The notes under the pieces were generated by a model. The model was not told where the DNA came from, did no database searches, and saw nothing but the letters and a program-made list of their open reading frames with translations. A stretch of 64,000 bases of DNA, from contig NZ_JAHCDA010000003.1 in assembly GCF_018413645.1 (NCBI RefSeq), positions 298,969-362,968 of the forward strand, written 5' to 3'. Origin of the DNA: Roseococcus pinisoli (GTDB lineage Bacteria; Pseudomonadota; Alphaproteobacteria; Acetobacterales; Acetobacteraceae). Both the position numbers and the translations under genes were made by a program. Each line of letters starts with the position of its first letter. Positions within the stretch are counted from its first letter, which is position 1. Below, piece after piece: positions 36,390 through 44,717 of this stretch.

Positions 36390-37746
36390 CGAGGGGCGGC
36401 GCCTTGTCCTTCCAGGGGGTCGCGCGCTCGTAGCCCTCGGCCGCCCGCAGCAGCAGCGCTTCGGTGCCGGACGGACTCGCGAGCTGGAGGGAGAGCGGCA
36501 GGCCGCCGGAGGAAAGCCCCGCCATCACCGTCACCGCCGGATGGCCGGTCAGGTTGAAGGGCGTGCGCGCCTGGCGCGGATAGGTGCGCTCCACCGTTTC
36601 CGTGTCGTCGATGCGGCAGGCGGGATCCATGCTGCTCGCCGTGAGCAGCAGGTCCACCTTGGCGAAGGCGGCCTCCACGGCGGCGATGAGCCGGGTGCGA
36701 TGCCGGGCGGCGTGCATCAGGTCCACGGCGGGAATGAACAGGCCCGGCAGCAGGCGGCGCCGCGTGACGCCGGCATAGAGTTCCGGCCGCGTCCGCAGCC
36801 ATTCCTCATGCACCGCCGCGGCCTCGGACTGGAGGACGGTGCGGTTCACGGCGGCGAATTCGCTGAGCGGGGGCAGGGTCACGTTGTGGAGGGTGGCGCC
36901 CTCGGCCTCCAGAACCTTCGCCGCTGTTTCGAGCGCCGCCGTCATCTCCGGATCGGCCGGCATGTCGGTCTCGTGGAAATGGCGCACGAAGCCGATGCGC
37001 AGCCCCTTCACGCCCTTTCCGAGGTCGCGGGCATAATCCTCGCGCCCGCCGGACATGACGTTCAGCATCAGCGCCGCGTCCCGCACCGTGCGGGTCAGCG
37101 GGCCGACATGGTCGAGCGAGAAGGCGAGGGGGAAGACGCCCTCGCGCGAGACCAGCCCATAGGTCGGCTTCAGCCCGACGATGCCGCAATGCGAGGCGGG
37201 ATGCCGGACGCTGCCGCCCGTGTCGGTGCCCAGCGCCGCCGGCATCATGCGCGCCGCGACTGCCGCGCCGGAGCCGGAGGAGGAGCCGCCGGGGTGATGC
37301 GCCGGGTTCCACGGGTTGCGGGCGGGCGGGAAGGGCAGGTCGAAGGCCGGGCCGCCGATCGCGAATTCATGGGTCGAGAGCTTGCCGGGGAAGACCGCGC
37401 CGGCCGCGCGCAGCAGCGCCACCACCTGGGCGTCGCCCTCGGCCCGGTGGTCCAGCAGCTGCCGGGAATGGCAGGTCGTCGGATGGCCGGCGAGGTCGAT
37501 GATGTCCTTGATGCCTACGGGGATGCCATGCAGCGGCGAGCGCGGGCCGCTGCGCCGGATCTCGGCCTCCGCGGCGCGGGCGTCCGCGCGGGCCTCGTCC
37601 TCCGTGAGGCGGACGAAGGCGTTCAGGCGTGGATCGACGGCCGCGATGCGGGCCAGGCAATCCTCCAGCAGTTCCACCGGGGAAAGGCGGCCATCGGCGA
37701 TCCGGGCGCCGGCCTCGGCGAGGGTGAGCTGATGCGGCGCGGTCAT
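36382..37746 (-). CDS. amidase signature enzyme (GatA/AtzE-like)
   Basis: The 454-residue amidase has the Ser-cisSer-Lys triad: Lys80 in GIPVGIKD, the cis-Ser within GGSSSGSG (153-160) and the nucleophile Ser179 in GTDTGGSVR. Length matches the family. It hydrolyses a carboxamide or ureido group to acid plus ammonia; the substrate is unknown. Its start overlaps the stop of a 59-residue protein by 4 bp (ATGA) and its end overlaps the phosphorylase-like gene by 8 bp. The small upstream partner recalls AtzG-AtzE and GatC-GatA. Confidence 0.9.
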   Translation of the reverse strand: MTAPHQLTLAEAGARIADGRLSPVELLEDCLARIAAVDPRLNAFVRLTEDEARADARAAEAEIRRSGPRSPLHGIPVGIKDIIDLAGHPTTCHSRQLLDHRAEGDAQVVALLRAAGAVFPGKLSTHEFAIGGPAFDLPFPPARNPWNPAHHPGGSSSGSGAAVAARMMPAALGTDTGGSVRHPASHCGIVGLKPTYGLVSREGVFPLAFSLDHVGPLTRTVRDAALMLNVMSGGREDYARDLGKGVKGLRIGFVRHFHETDMPADPEMTAALETAAKVLEAEGATLHNVTLPPLSEFAAVNRTVLQSEAAAVHEEWLRTRPELYAGVTRRRLLPGLFIPAVDLMHAARHRTRLIAAVEAAFAKVDLLLTASSMDPACRIDDTETVERTYPRQARTPFNLTGHPAVTVMAGLSSGGLPLSLQLASPSGTEALLLRAAEGYERATPWKDKAPPLDD

Positions 37747-37922
37747 CGGCGGGGCGCCTGGTAGGCGGGCGTGGGCTCCAGCGTCGGATCGCTGGAGCGC
37801 GGCAGGTTGGCGCGCTGCCGGGCGACGGTCGCCAGCGCGTCGCGGACGTCGTCGGGGAACTGGCGCGCGGTCTCTTCCAGGCCGGCGGCGCGGATCAGGG
37901 CCGCGAGGGTCGCGTCATCCAT
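37743..37922 (-). CDS. small AtzG/GatC-like partner of the amidase (DUF4089-type)
   Basis: This 59-residue protein begins MDDATLAALIRAAGL, continues through a helical segment (VRDALATVARQRANL) and ends in an extended EPTPAYQAPRR. That layout, two short helices then a proline-rich tail, is what DUF4089/AtzG and GatC proteins show next to their amidases, where they form a stabilising subunit. GAGAGAA lies before the ATG, and its stop overlaps the amidase start by 4 bp, so equimolar translation is likely. Homology is inferred from layout and context. Confidence 0.7.
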   Translation of the reverse strand: MDDATLAALIRAAGLEETARQFPDDVRDALATVARQRANLPRSSDPTLEPTPAYQAPRR

Positions 37923-38053
37923 CGGAATTCTCTCGTGCTTGTGGGGGCCAGCTTGGCCCAGGCGATCCCGCGCGGGAAGCTGGGCCGGCGGGCCATGAGG
38001 TTCCGCCCACGCCCGCTTTTCGCTATCCACACCCTAAATCCGGGGGAAGATGC

Positions 38054-39220
38054 ATGCTGCCGCTGCAGGGTATGAAGATCGTGGAGCTCGGCCATTACAT
38101 CGCCGCTCCCTTTTGCACGCGGCTGCTGGCCGATCTCGGCGCCGAGGTCATCAAGGTCGAGCCGCTGGGCGGCGACCCCTTCCGCGGCTGGGGCGCGCAG
38201 AAGGACGGGCATTCCGTCTGGTTCAGCGTGCATGGCCGCAACAAGCTCTCCGTCACGCTCGACCTGAAGAGCGAGGAGGGCAAGCGCCGCGTGAAGGCCC
38301 TTTGCGCCCGCGCCGATGCCATGGTGGAGAATTTCCGCCCGGGCTACCTGGAGCGGATCGGCCTTGGCCCCGACGTGCTGCAGGCGGAGAATCCGGGCCT
38401 CGTGATCGCGCGCATCAGCGGCTACGGGCAGGACGGCCCCTATCGCGACAAGCCCGCCTTCGGCGCCATCGGGGAGGCGATGGGCGGTTTGCGCCACCTC
38501 ACCGCCAATCCCGGCGTCACCGACCATCCGCCGCCGCGCTGCGGCGTCTCGATCAGCGACGACCTGGCCGGCATGTATGCGGCGCTGGCCCTCGTCTCCG
38601 CCTGCTGGGGCCGCGATCGCGGGCAGGGCAAGGGCCGTGTCCTCGACCTCGACCTGGTGAGCAGCGTCTTCAGCCTCTCCGAGGGCATGCTGCCGGAGCA
38701 CGGGCTCTTCGGCTGGGTGCGCCAGCCGGCCGGTGCCGCCATCCCGACCGCCGCGCCGACCAACACCTATCTCTGCGCCGACGGGAAATGGCTCTGCATC
38801 GCCGGCAATTCCGACCTGATCTTCCGCCGGCTCATGGAGATGATCGGCCGCCCGGAACTCTCCGCGGATCCGCGCATGGCGACCAATGGCGGCCGCTGCG
38901 CCCATGCCGGAGAGCTCGACGCCGCCATCGGCGCCTGGACGAAGACCCTGCCGGCGGTCGAGGCCGAGGCCGCGCTGGAGGCGGCCGAGGTTCCGTGCTC
39001 CCGCCTCTACGACATCGCCGATTGCGCGGCCGACCCGCATTTCCGGGCGCGCGACATGGTGATGGAGGTGGAGGACCCTCTGCTCGGCCCCGTCCTGCAC
39101 CCGGCGCCGCCTTTCCGGCTGGACGGCGTTACGCCGGCGGAGATGGTGCGCTGGACAGGCCGCGCGGCCGGCGCCGACAATGACCACGTTTTCTACGAGC
39201 TGCTGGGGGAAACCCGATGA
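38054..39220 (+). CDS. CaiB/BaiF (class III) CoA transferase
   Basis: The 388-residue enzyme has the family N-terminus (GMKIVELGHYIAAPFCTRLLADLGAEVIKVE), the block VENFRPGYLERIGLG and the catalytic aspartate within SISDDLAGMYA near 169-170, matching formyl-CoA transferase Asp169. It would move CoA between carboxylic acids. GGGGGA sits about 6 bp before the ATG. Its stop overlaps the HMG-CoA lyase-like gene by 4 bp, so a CoA ester made here is probably cleaved by that lyase. Confidence 0.93.
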   Translation: MLPLQGMKIVELGHYIAAPFCTRLLADLGAEVIKVEPLGGDPFRGWGAQKDGHSVWFSVHGRNKLSVTLDLKSEEGKRRVKALCARADAMVENFRPGYLERIGLGPDVLQAENPGLVIARISGYGQDGPYRDKPAFGAIGEAMGGLRHLTANPGVTDHPPPRCGVSISDDLAGMYAALALVSACWGRDRGQGKGRVLDLDLVSSVFSLSEGMLPEHGLFGWVRQPAGAAIPTAAPTNTYLCADGKWLCIAGNSDLIFRRLMEMIGRPELSADPRMATNGGRCAHAGELDAAIGAWTKTLPAVEAEAALEAAEVPCSRLYDIADCAADPHFRARDMVMEVEDPLLGPVLHPAPPFRLDGVTPAEMVRWTGRAAGADNDHVFYELLGETR

Positions 39221-40110
39221 AGGTCACGCTTTCCGAGGTCAGCCCGCGCGACGGGCTGCAGCCGATCAAGGACTTCGTCCCGACCGAGACGAAGATCGCC
39301 CTCGTCAGGGCCCTGCATGAGGCAGGCATCACCCGCATGGAGGTCGGCAGCTTCGTCAGCCCCCGGGCGATCCCGCAGATGGCCGATACGGGCGAGGTGC
39401 TGAAGGTCGCCAAGCAGCTCGAAGGGCTGGAATGCACCGTGCTGGTGCCCAACCGCCGCGGCTTCGACACGGCGATCGCCGCCGGGGCGGACCGGCTCGG
39501 CCTCTTCATGTCGGTGACGGAGGGCCACAACAAGGCGAACCTCAACCGCACGCGGATGGAGAGCTTCACCGATCTCGCCGCCATCGTGCGGGACACGCCC
39601 AGGGACGTGAAGCTCCGCTTCAACCTTTCCTGCACCTTCCACTGCCCCTTCGAGGGCGTTGTGCCGGAGGCCGAGGCGCTGGAATGGGTGGAGCGCGTCC
39701 AGGCACTGGATCCGGAGATGGAGGTCGCGCTCTGCGACACCACCGGCAATGCGTCGCCCGACCAGGTGGGGCGGCTGATGCGTCATTCCATCGAGCATTG
39801 GGGGCCGCGCTTCGCCTTCCACGGCCATGACACCTACGGCATGGGCCTGGCCAATATGGCCACGGCCTGGGGCGCGGGCTGCCGCGTGTTCGACGCGGGA
39901 TCGGGCGGCATTGGCGGATGCCCCTATGCACCGGGTGCGACGGGCAACACGGCCATGGAGGATGCGGTCTGGATGTTCGGCCGCATGGGGGCCGAGACGG
40001 GCATCGACTGGCAGCGGCTGCTCGCCGCGGCGGATATGGCGGCCGCCATTCCGGGGGGCATGCCCGGCGGACGGGTTCGTGGGGTTCCGGGCGCCCGCGC
40101 CGCCGCCTGA
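39217..40110 (+). CDS. hydroxymethylglutaryl-CoA lyase-like enzyme
   Basis: This 297-residue TIM-barrel lyase has SEVSPRDGLQ (catalytic Arg-Asp near 11-12), MEVGSFVSPRAIPQMADT, the metal-binding HGHDTYGMGLAN and the active-site cysteine in GGCPYAPGATGN. It cleaves HMG-CoA or a related 3-hydroxyacyl-CoA to acetyl-CoA (or pyruvate) plus a keto acid. It is coupled by a 4-bp overlap to the CoA transferase, which could supply its substrate from a free dicarboxylic acid. The true substrate is not determined. Confidence 0.9.
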   Translation: MKVTLSEVSPRDGLQPIKDFVPTETKIALVRALHEAGITRMEVGSFVSPRAIPQMADTGEVLKVAKQLEGLECTVLVPNRRGFDTAIAAGADRLGLFMSVTEGHNKANLNRTRMESFTDLAAIVRDTPRDVKLRFNLSCTFHCPFEGVVPEAEALEWVERVQALDPEMEVALCDTTGNASPDQVGRLMRHSIEHWGPRFAFHGHDTYGMGLANMATAWGAGCRVFDAGSGGIGGCPYAPGATGNTAMEDAVWMFGRMGAETGIDWQRLLAAADMAAAIPGGMPGGRVRGVPGARAAA

Positions 40111-40256
40111 AGTCGTGGCGTCTGGTGCATGATCCGGCCTGCGGGCCGCGATCGCTCCAGGCGGCCGTTGCCAAGTCGAATTGTTACCTTGGCAGGCCCT
40201 GCACGGCGCCTTAGCCTCGCCTGATGCCGCCCGGAGAGGCGGCGATGGAGGCTGCC

Positions 40257-41198
40257 ATGACCTATCTGGATCGCCGCACCCTGCTTGGCACAGCTGCGGG
40301 GGTGGCCGCGGGGCCCGCCTTCGCCCAGCCAACCGCCACCCACGACGTGCCTTTCTCCACCGGCACCAATGCCCCTGCGCTGCGCGCCCCGGCGAATTCC
40401 TGCGACTGCCATTTCCACATCTATGACAACCGCTTCCCGCCCGCGCCGGGCGGGCTGCCCGCAGCCAATGCTTCCCCGGATGACTACCGGAAGCTGCAGG
40501 CGCGCATCGGCACGACCCGGGGCGTGGTGGTGCAGCCCTCGCTCTACGGGGTGAACAACGAGCCGACCTTGGCCGGCATGGCCGCTCTCGGCCCGAATTT
40601 CCGCGCGGTCGCGGTGGTCAACACCTCCGTCACCGATGCGGAGCTCCAGCGTCTGCACGGCCTCGGCGTGCGTGGCATCCGCTTCAATCTGGCGCAGGCC
40701 GGCACCACCACGCTCGAGATGGTGGAGCCGCTCTCCGCCCGGGTGGATGCGCTGGGTTGGCACTGCCAGGTCAACATGCCCGGCGACAAGATCGTGGAGG
40801 CCGGCCCGACCTTCCTGCGGGTTCGCGGCAAAATGGTCTTCGATCACCTGGCGCATGTGCCGCATCCGGCCGGCGTCGATAGTGACACCTACAAGTTCAT
40901 CCGCCGCCTGCTGGACCAGGGCAATACCTGGGTGAAGCTCTCCGGCGCCTATGCCGATACCAAGACCGGCGCGCCGGCCTATGCGGACGCCTCCCTGGTG
41001 GCCCGCGCCTTCGCCGCCGCTGCCCCGGAGCGGGTGGTCTGGGGCAGCGACTGGCCGCACCCGACCGAGCGGGCCGACAACAGGCCGAACGACGCCACCC
41101 TCTTCGACCTGTTGAGCGACTGGGTCCCGGATGAGCGCGCCCGGCACAAGGTATTGGTCGACAACCCGGCGTTGCTCTACGACTTCCCCGCGACCTGA
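40257..41198 (+). CDS. exported amidohydrolase (TIM-barrel, lactonase-like)
   Basis: The 313-residue protein has an N-terminal Tat-like signal (LDRRTLLGTAAGVAAGPAFAQ), then the metal-binding motif DCHFHIYDN, VVVQPSLYGVNN, FDHLAHVPHP and VWGSDWPHPT, the pattern of amidohydrolase-family lactonases such as 2-pyrone-4,6-dicarboxylate lactonase. GGAGG 5 bp upstream selects the ATG at 40257 over in-frame starts at 40224 and 40245. It follows the HMG-CoA lyase-like gene by 146 bp and probably hydrolyses a lactone or ester in the periplasm. Confidence 0.85.
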   Translation: MTYLDRRTLLGTAAGVAAGPAFAQPTATHDVPFSTGTNAPALRAPANSCDCHFHIYDNRFPPAPGGLPAANASPDDYRKLQARIGTTRGVVVQPSLYGVNNEPTLAGMAALGPNFRAVAVVNTSVTDAELQRLHGLGVRGIRFNLAQAGTTTLEMVEPLSARVDALGWHCQVNMPGDKIVEAGPTFLRVRGKMVFDHLAHVPHPAGVDSDTYKFIRRLLDQGNTWVKLSGAYADTKTGAPAYADASLVARAFAAAAPERVVWGSDWPHPTERADNRPNDATLFDLLSDWVPDERARHKVLVDNPALLYDFPAT

Positions 41199-41276
41199 GA
41201 TCTGCTACCCGGGACGGCGAGAGCGGTAGCGCGCCGGTTCCGGCGGGAAGCCCTCTCGTGTGAGGCATGTCCATTT

Positions 41277-41299
41277 CGGGGCTTGGCGTCCCAGCCCCG
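41277..41299 (+). other. hairpin after the amidohydrolase gene
   Basis: CGGGGCT (41277-41283) pairs with AGCCCCG (41293-41299); two more G-C pairs close the inner stem. No T-run follows, so it may be a weak or Rho-assisted terminator or a 3'-end stabiliser. Confidence 0.35.
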
Positions 41300-41343
41300 A
41301 TCCCCTAGACACCCCCGCAAGGTGGCACCCCTGGAGGCCGCCC

Positions 41344-41367
41344 GTTTCCGTTTGTGCGGAAGCAAAC
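41344..41367 (+). promoter_or_regulatory. structured leader just upstream of rplY
   Basis: Two mutually exclusive small hairpins share bases: GTTTCCG (41344-41350) with CGGAAGC (41357-41363), and GTTTG (41350-41354) with CAAAC (41363-41367). The element ends 10 bp before the AGGAGCGAG ribosome-binding site of rplY. A role in ribosomal-protein feedback is only a guess. Confidence 0.25.
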
Positions 41368-41389
41368 ACACCCAATAGGAGCGAGTAGC

Positions 41390-42067
41390 ATGGTCCAAAC
41401 CATCAGGATCGAGGCTGCGGCGCGCGGGCGTGCCGGTAAGGGGGCGGCGCGCGCGACCCGGCGAGAGGGGCTTGTCCCCGGTGTTGTCTATGGGGCGAAG
41501 CAGGAGGCCACTCTGGTCGCCTTCGATCCCCGCGACATCATGAAGGAATTGAACAAGGGCGGCTGGCAGTCGCACCTCTATGAGGTGGCGGTCAAGGACG
41601 GCCCGACCGAGCGCGCCCTGATGCGCGACGTGCAGTTCGATCCGGTCACGGATCGTCCCCTGCACATCGACTTCCAGCGTCTGGCCCCTGGCGCGCGCAT
41701 CCGCGTGAAGGTGCCGGTGGCCTTCCTCAACGAGGACACCAGCCCGGGCCTCAAGACCGGTGGCGTGCTGAACGTCGTCCGTCGCGAGATCGAAGTGCTG
41801 GCCGACCCCGACGCGGTGCCCGAGAAGTTCGAGATCGACCTGGGCGAAGCCACGATCGGCGACAGCCTGCGCTGGTCTGCGGTCAAGGACACCTCCGGCA
41901 CGAAGCCCGTCATCGTGGGCCGTGACTTCGTCGTGGCCACGCTGGCCGCGCCGACCGTGGTGGAGGATGCCCCCGCGGCTGCCCCTGCCGCTCCGGAAGC
42001 CGCCAAGCAGAAGAACCCGGCCGGTGCCGCCTCGGCTTCGACCAAGGGCCCTGCGAAGAAGAAGTAA
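41390..42067 (+). CDS. rplY: 50S ribosomal protein bL25 (long CTC/TL5 form)
   Basis: The 225-residue protein is the long bL25/Ctc form. The 5S rRNA-binding domain (1-95) starts IRIEAAARGRAGKGAARATRREGLVPGVVYG and includes ALMRDVQFDPVTDRPLHIDF; a second beta domain follows, and the tail is Ala/Lys-rich. AGGAG precedes the ATG. pth starts 9 bp downstream, the usual pairing. Confidence 0.96.
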   Translation: MVQTIRIEAAARGRAGKGAARATRREGLVPGVVYGAKQEATLVAFDPRDIMKELNKGGWQSHLYEVAVKDGPTERALMRDVQFDPVTDRPLHIDFQRLAPGARIRVKVPVAFLNEDTSPGLKTGGVLNVVRREIEVLADPDAVPEKFEIDLGEATIGDSLRWSAVKDTSGTKPVIVGRDFVVATLAAPTVVEDAPAAAPAAPEAAKQKNPAGAASASTKGPAKKK

Positions 42068-42076
42068 GGCCGCATC

Positions 42077-42652
42077 GTGCTGCTCTGGGTAGGGCTCGGC
42101 AATCCCGGGCCGGAATACGCGAAGCAGCGCCACAATATCGGCTTCATGGCGCTCGACGCCATTGCTCGCCGCCACGGGTTTTCCCCGTGGCGGTCCAAGT
42201 ACAAGGGCGAGGTGGCCGAAGGCAGCCTCGGGACGCAGAAGATCCTGCTCCTCAAGCCCATGACCTACATGAATGCCAGCGGCAATGCCGTGCAGGCGGC
42301 CGCCGGCTTCCACAAGATTCCCCCCGCCGATATCTGGGCCTGGCACGACGAGCTCGACCTCGCCCCGGGCAAGGTGCGCATCAAGAAGGGCGGTGGTGCT
42401 GCCGGCCATAACGGGCTGCGCGACATGCAGCGCGCCCTCGCCACGCCGGATTATTGGCGCATCCGCCTCGGCATCGGGCATCCCGGCCATAAGGACCGCG
42501 TGACCGGCCATGTGCTGGGCAATTTTGCCAAGGTGGAGACCTGGGTGGAGCCGCTGCTCGATGCGTTGGCCGATGCCGCGCCGCTGCTGGCCCAGGGAAA
42601 GCCCGAGGATTTCATGACGCGGGTCGCGCTGCTGACCCAGGAGAAGAACTGA
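42077..42652 (+). CDS. pth: peptidyl-tRNA hydrolase
   Basis: The 191-residue enzyme has GLGNPGPEYAKQRHNIGFM with the catalytic histidine near 21, LLKPMTYMNASG and HDELDLAPGKVRIKKGGGAAGHNGLR. It releases peptides from drop-off peptidyl-tRNAs. The start is GTG at 42077, and the stop overlaps the next gene by one base, so translation is probably coupled. Confidence 0.97.
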   Translation: MLLWVGLGNPGPEYAKQRHNIGFMALDAIARRHGFSPWRSKYKGEVAEGSLGTQKILLLKPMTYMNASGNAVQAAAGFHKIPPADIWAWHDELDLAPGKVRIKKGGGAAGHNGLRDMQRALATPDYWRIRLGIGHPGHKDRVTGHVLGNFAKVETWVEPLLDALADAAPLLAQGKPEDFMTRVALLTQEKN

Positions 42653-43098
42653 TGGAACCCTTGGTGGTGGATGAGTTCTTCGGCGGCCCCGGGCCCGAGG
42701 ACCTACTGAACGCGGCGGCCGCCATCGCCCAGGCGCTTCGCCAGTTCGCCGCGACGGAGGCCCAGGCCGCTGCCGGCCTGCGCGCCTGCCTGCCGGGCGC
42801 GACCGACCCTGGCCCGATCAGCGACATCCGCCGCGCGAAGTCTGTGGCCCTCGCCGCCGCCGAGGCCGCCAGCCGGGCGGCCCTGCTGCTGGAGACCGCC
42901 GATATCCTGGCCCCCGGCGGCACGGTGCCCGAGCTCGCCGCGGCGCTGGCTGCCGCCACGAAGCGCGCCGGCCTGCCGCCCAAGATCCTGCTGCCGCCGC
43001 TGCGCGCGGCCTCCCTCTCCCTGCCGACGGACGACGCCTCCGCGCGCATCGCCGCCGCTATCCGCGTGCAGGAACTGGCTGCCGCGCTCAACGCCTGA
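42652..43098 (+). CDS. alanine-rich helical protein of unknown function
   Basis: I do not recognise this 148-residue protein. It is very rich in alanine and predicted to be nearly all alpha-helical (LLNAAAAIAQALRQFAATEAQAAAG; SVALAAAEAASRAALLLETADIL), with a short proline-rich centre and no cysteine pair, signal peptide or membrane segment. The ATG shares one base with the pth stop, and ychF starts 13 bp after its stop, so it is embedded in a translation-related operon. Codon use matches its neighbours. A small structural or ribosome-associated role is possible but unsupported. Confidence 0.75.
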   Translation: MEPLVVDEFFGGPGPEDLLNAAAAIAQALRQFAATEAQAAAGLRACLPGATDPGPISDIRRAKSVALAAAEAASRAALLLETADILAPGGTVPELAAALAAATKRAGLPPKILLPPLRAASLSLPTDDASARIAAAIRVQELAAALNA

Positions 43099-43111
43099 AC
43101 GGATCGGAAAG

Positions 43112-44206
43112 ATGGGTTTCAACTGCGGTATCGTCGGCCTTCCCAATGTCGGCAAGTCCACGCTTTTCAACGCCCTGACCCAGACGGTCGCGGCGCAGGC
43201 GGCCAATTATCCCTTCTGCACCATCGAGCCGAATGTCGGCCGGGTCGCGGTGCCGGATCCCCGGCTTCAGCAGCTCGCCACCATCGGCAAGAGCCAGAAG
43301 ATCGTCCCGACCAGCCTGGAATTCGTCGACATCGCGGGCCTGGTCCGCGGCGCCTCGAAGGGTGAGGGGCTGGGCAACCAGTTCCTCGGCAATATCCGCG
43401 AGGTCGATGCCATCGTGCATGTCCTCCGCTGCTTCGAGGATGGCGACGTCACCCATGTGGATGGCGCCGTGGACCCGCTGCGCGACGCCGAGACGGTCGA
43501 GACCGAGCTCATGCTCGCCGACCTCGACAGCCTCGAGAAGCGTGTGCCCGCGCTGCAGAAGAAGGCGCGCGGGAACGACAAGGAGGCCGCTGCCCAGCTC
43601 GCTCTGATCGAGGCGATCCTGCCGGCGCTGCAGGCGGGCCGCTCCGCCCGGACGGCCGTGCCGAAGGGCGAGGAGGAGGCGGCCCGCCGCCTCGGCCTCA
43701 TGACCAGCAAGCCCGTGCTCTACGTCTGCAACGTCGACGAGGGCTCGGCCGCCACCGGCAACGAGCACAGCGCGCGGGTGATGGAATTCGCCAAGGCGCA
43801 TGGCGCGCCCGCCGTCATCGTCAGCGCGGCCATCGAGTCGGAGATCGCTCAGATGGCCGAGGGCGATCGCGGCGAGTTCCTGGACACGCTGGGTCTTCAG
43901 GACAGCGGCCTCGATCGCATCATCCGCGCCGGCTACGGGCTGCTCGGCCTCATCACCTACTTCACGGTCGGCCCCAAGGAGACCCGGGCCTGGACCATCC
44001 ATAAGGGCATGACGGCGCCCCAGGCGGCCGGCGTCATCCATGGCGATTTCGAGCGCGGCTTCATCGCGGCCGAGACCATCGGTTTCGACGACTACATCGC
44101 CTTGAACGGCGAGCAGGGCGCCAAGGAAGCCGGCAAGATGCGCGTCGAGGGCAAGACCTACCTCGTGCGCGACGGCGATGTGATGCTCTTCCGCTTCAAC
44201 GTGTGA
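43112..44206 (+). CDS. ychF: redox-regulated ATPase YchF (Obg-like)
   Basis: The 364-residue protein has P-loop GLPNVGKST (8-16), FVDIAGLVRGASKGEGLGNQFL (switch II), a coiled-coil insertion near 130-190, NVDEGS replacing the GTPase NKxD (so ATP is preferred) and a C-terminal TGS domain (TYFTVGPKETRAWTIHKGMTAPQAAGVIH). YchF/OLA1 binds ribosomes and modulates stress responses. It ends the rplY-pth-unknown-ychF run, with the MgtC-like gene 16 bp further on. Confidence 0.97.
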   Translation: MGFNCGIVGLPNVGKSTLFNALTQTVAAQAANYPFCTIEPNVGRVAVPDPRLQQLATIGKSQKIVPTSLEFVDIAGLVRGASKGEGLGNQFLGNIREVDAIVHVLRCFEDGDVTHVDGAVDPLRDAETVETELMLADLDSLEKRVPALQKKARGNDKEAAAQLALIEAILPALQAGRSARTAVPKGEEEAARRLGLMTSKPVLYVCNVDEGSAATGNEHSARVMEFAKAHGAPAVIVSAAIESEIAQMAEGDRGEFLDTLGLQDSGLDRIIRAGYGLLGLITYFTVGPKETRAWTIHKGMTAPQAAGVIHGDFERGFIAAETIGFDDYIALNGEQGAKEAGKMRVEGKTYLVRDGDVMLFRFNV

Positions 44207-44222
44207 ACGACGGAGGCGAACG

Positions 44223-44684
44223 GTGCTCGATTGGCTGTACGGGATGCTGGAGCGCGACCCGACCGCCGTCGTGCTGCCGATCGCCTGCCTCTGCGGCCTG
44301 CTGATGGGGACGGAGCGCGAGCTCCGTGGCCATCGGGGTCAGCTCCGCGTCTGCGTGCTGGTCTGCGTCGCGGCGGCAGCCTTCTCCGACCTCGTGGTGA
44401 CGCGGGCGGAGAGTTCGAACTGGGCCAATGGCTTCGGCTCCATCGCGCAGGGCGTGGGCTTCCTTGGCGCCGGGCTCATCATGAAGGACGGGGCGACCGT
44501 CCGCGGCGTCTCGACGGCGGCGACGCTCTGGTGCGTGGCGGCGGCCGGGGCGGCCGCGGGCGCGCGCGAGATCGTCGCGGCGCTCCTCGTCACGCTGATC
44601 GTGCTGGGGGCCAATCTGGTGCTTCGGCCCATCAATATCTGGGCCCGCCGGCGCCAGACCGCCGACACGGCCGACGGCGAATAG
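44223..44684 (+). CDS. MgtC/SapB-family membrane protein
   Basis: The 153-residue protein has the MgtC N-terminal membrane domain: PIACLCGLLMGTEREL, LRVCVLVCVAAAAFSDLVV, the signature GVGFLGAGLIMKDGATVRGVSTAATLWCVAAAG, and a last helix ending with IWARRR. The C-terminal cytoplasmic domain of virulence MgtC is missing, as in SapB/YhiD-like short forms. Related proteins affect Mg2+ homeostasis or F-ATPase activity. The start is GTG; it may be co-transcribed with ychF. Confidence 0.9.
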   Translation: MLDWLYGMLERDPTAVVLPIACLCGLLMGTERELRGHRGQLRVCVLVCVAAAAFSDLVVTRAESSNWANGFGSIAQGVGFLGAGLIMKDGATVRGVSTAATLWCVAAAGAAAGAREIVAALLVTLIVLGANLVLRPINIWARRRQTADTADGE

Positions 44685-44717
44685 GCCCTCGCAGGCTTGG
44701 TGCGGCGAGAGCCGCCC

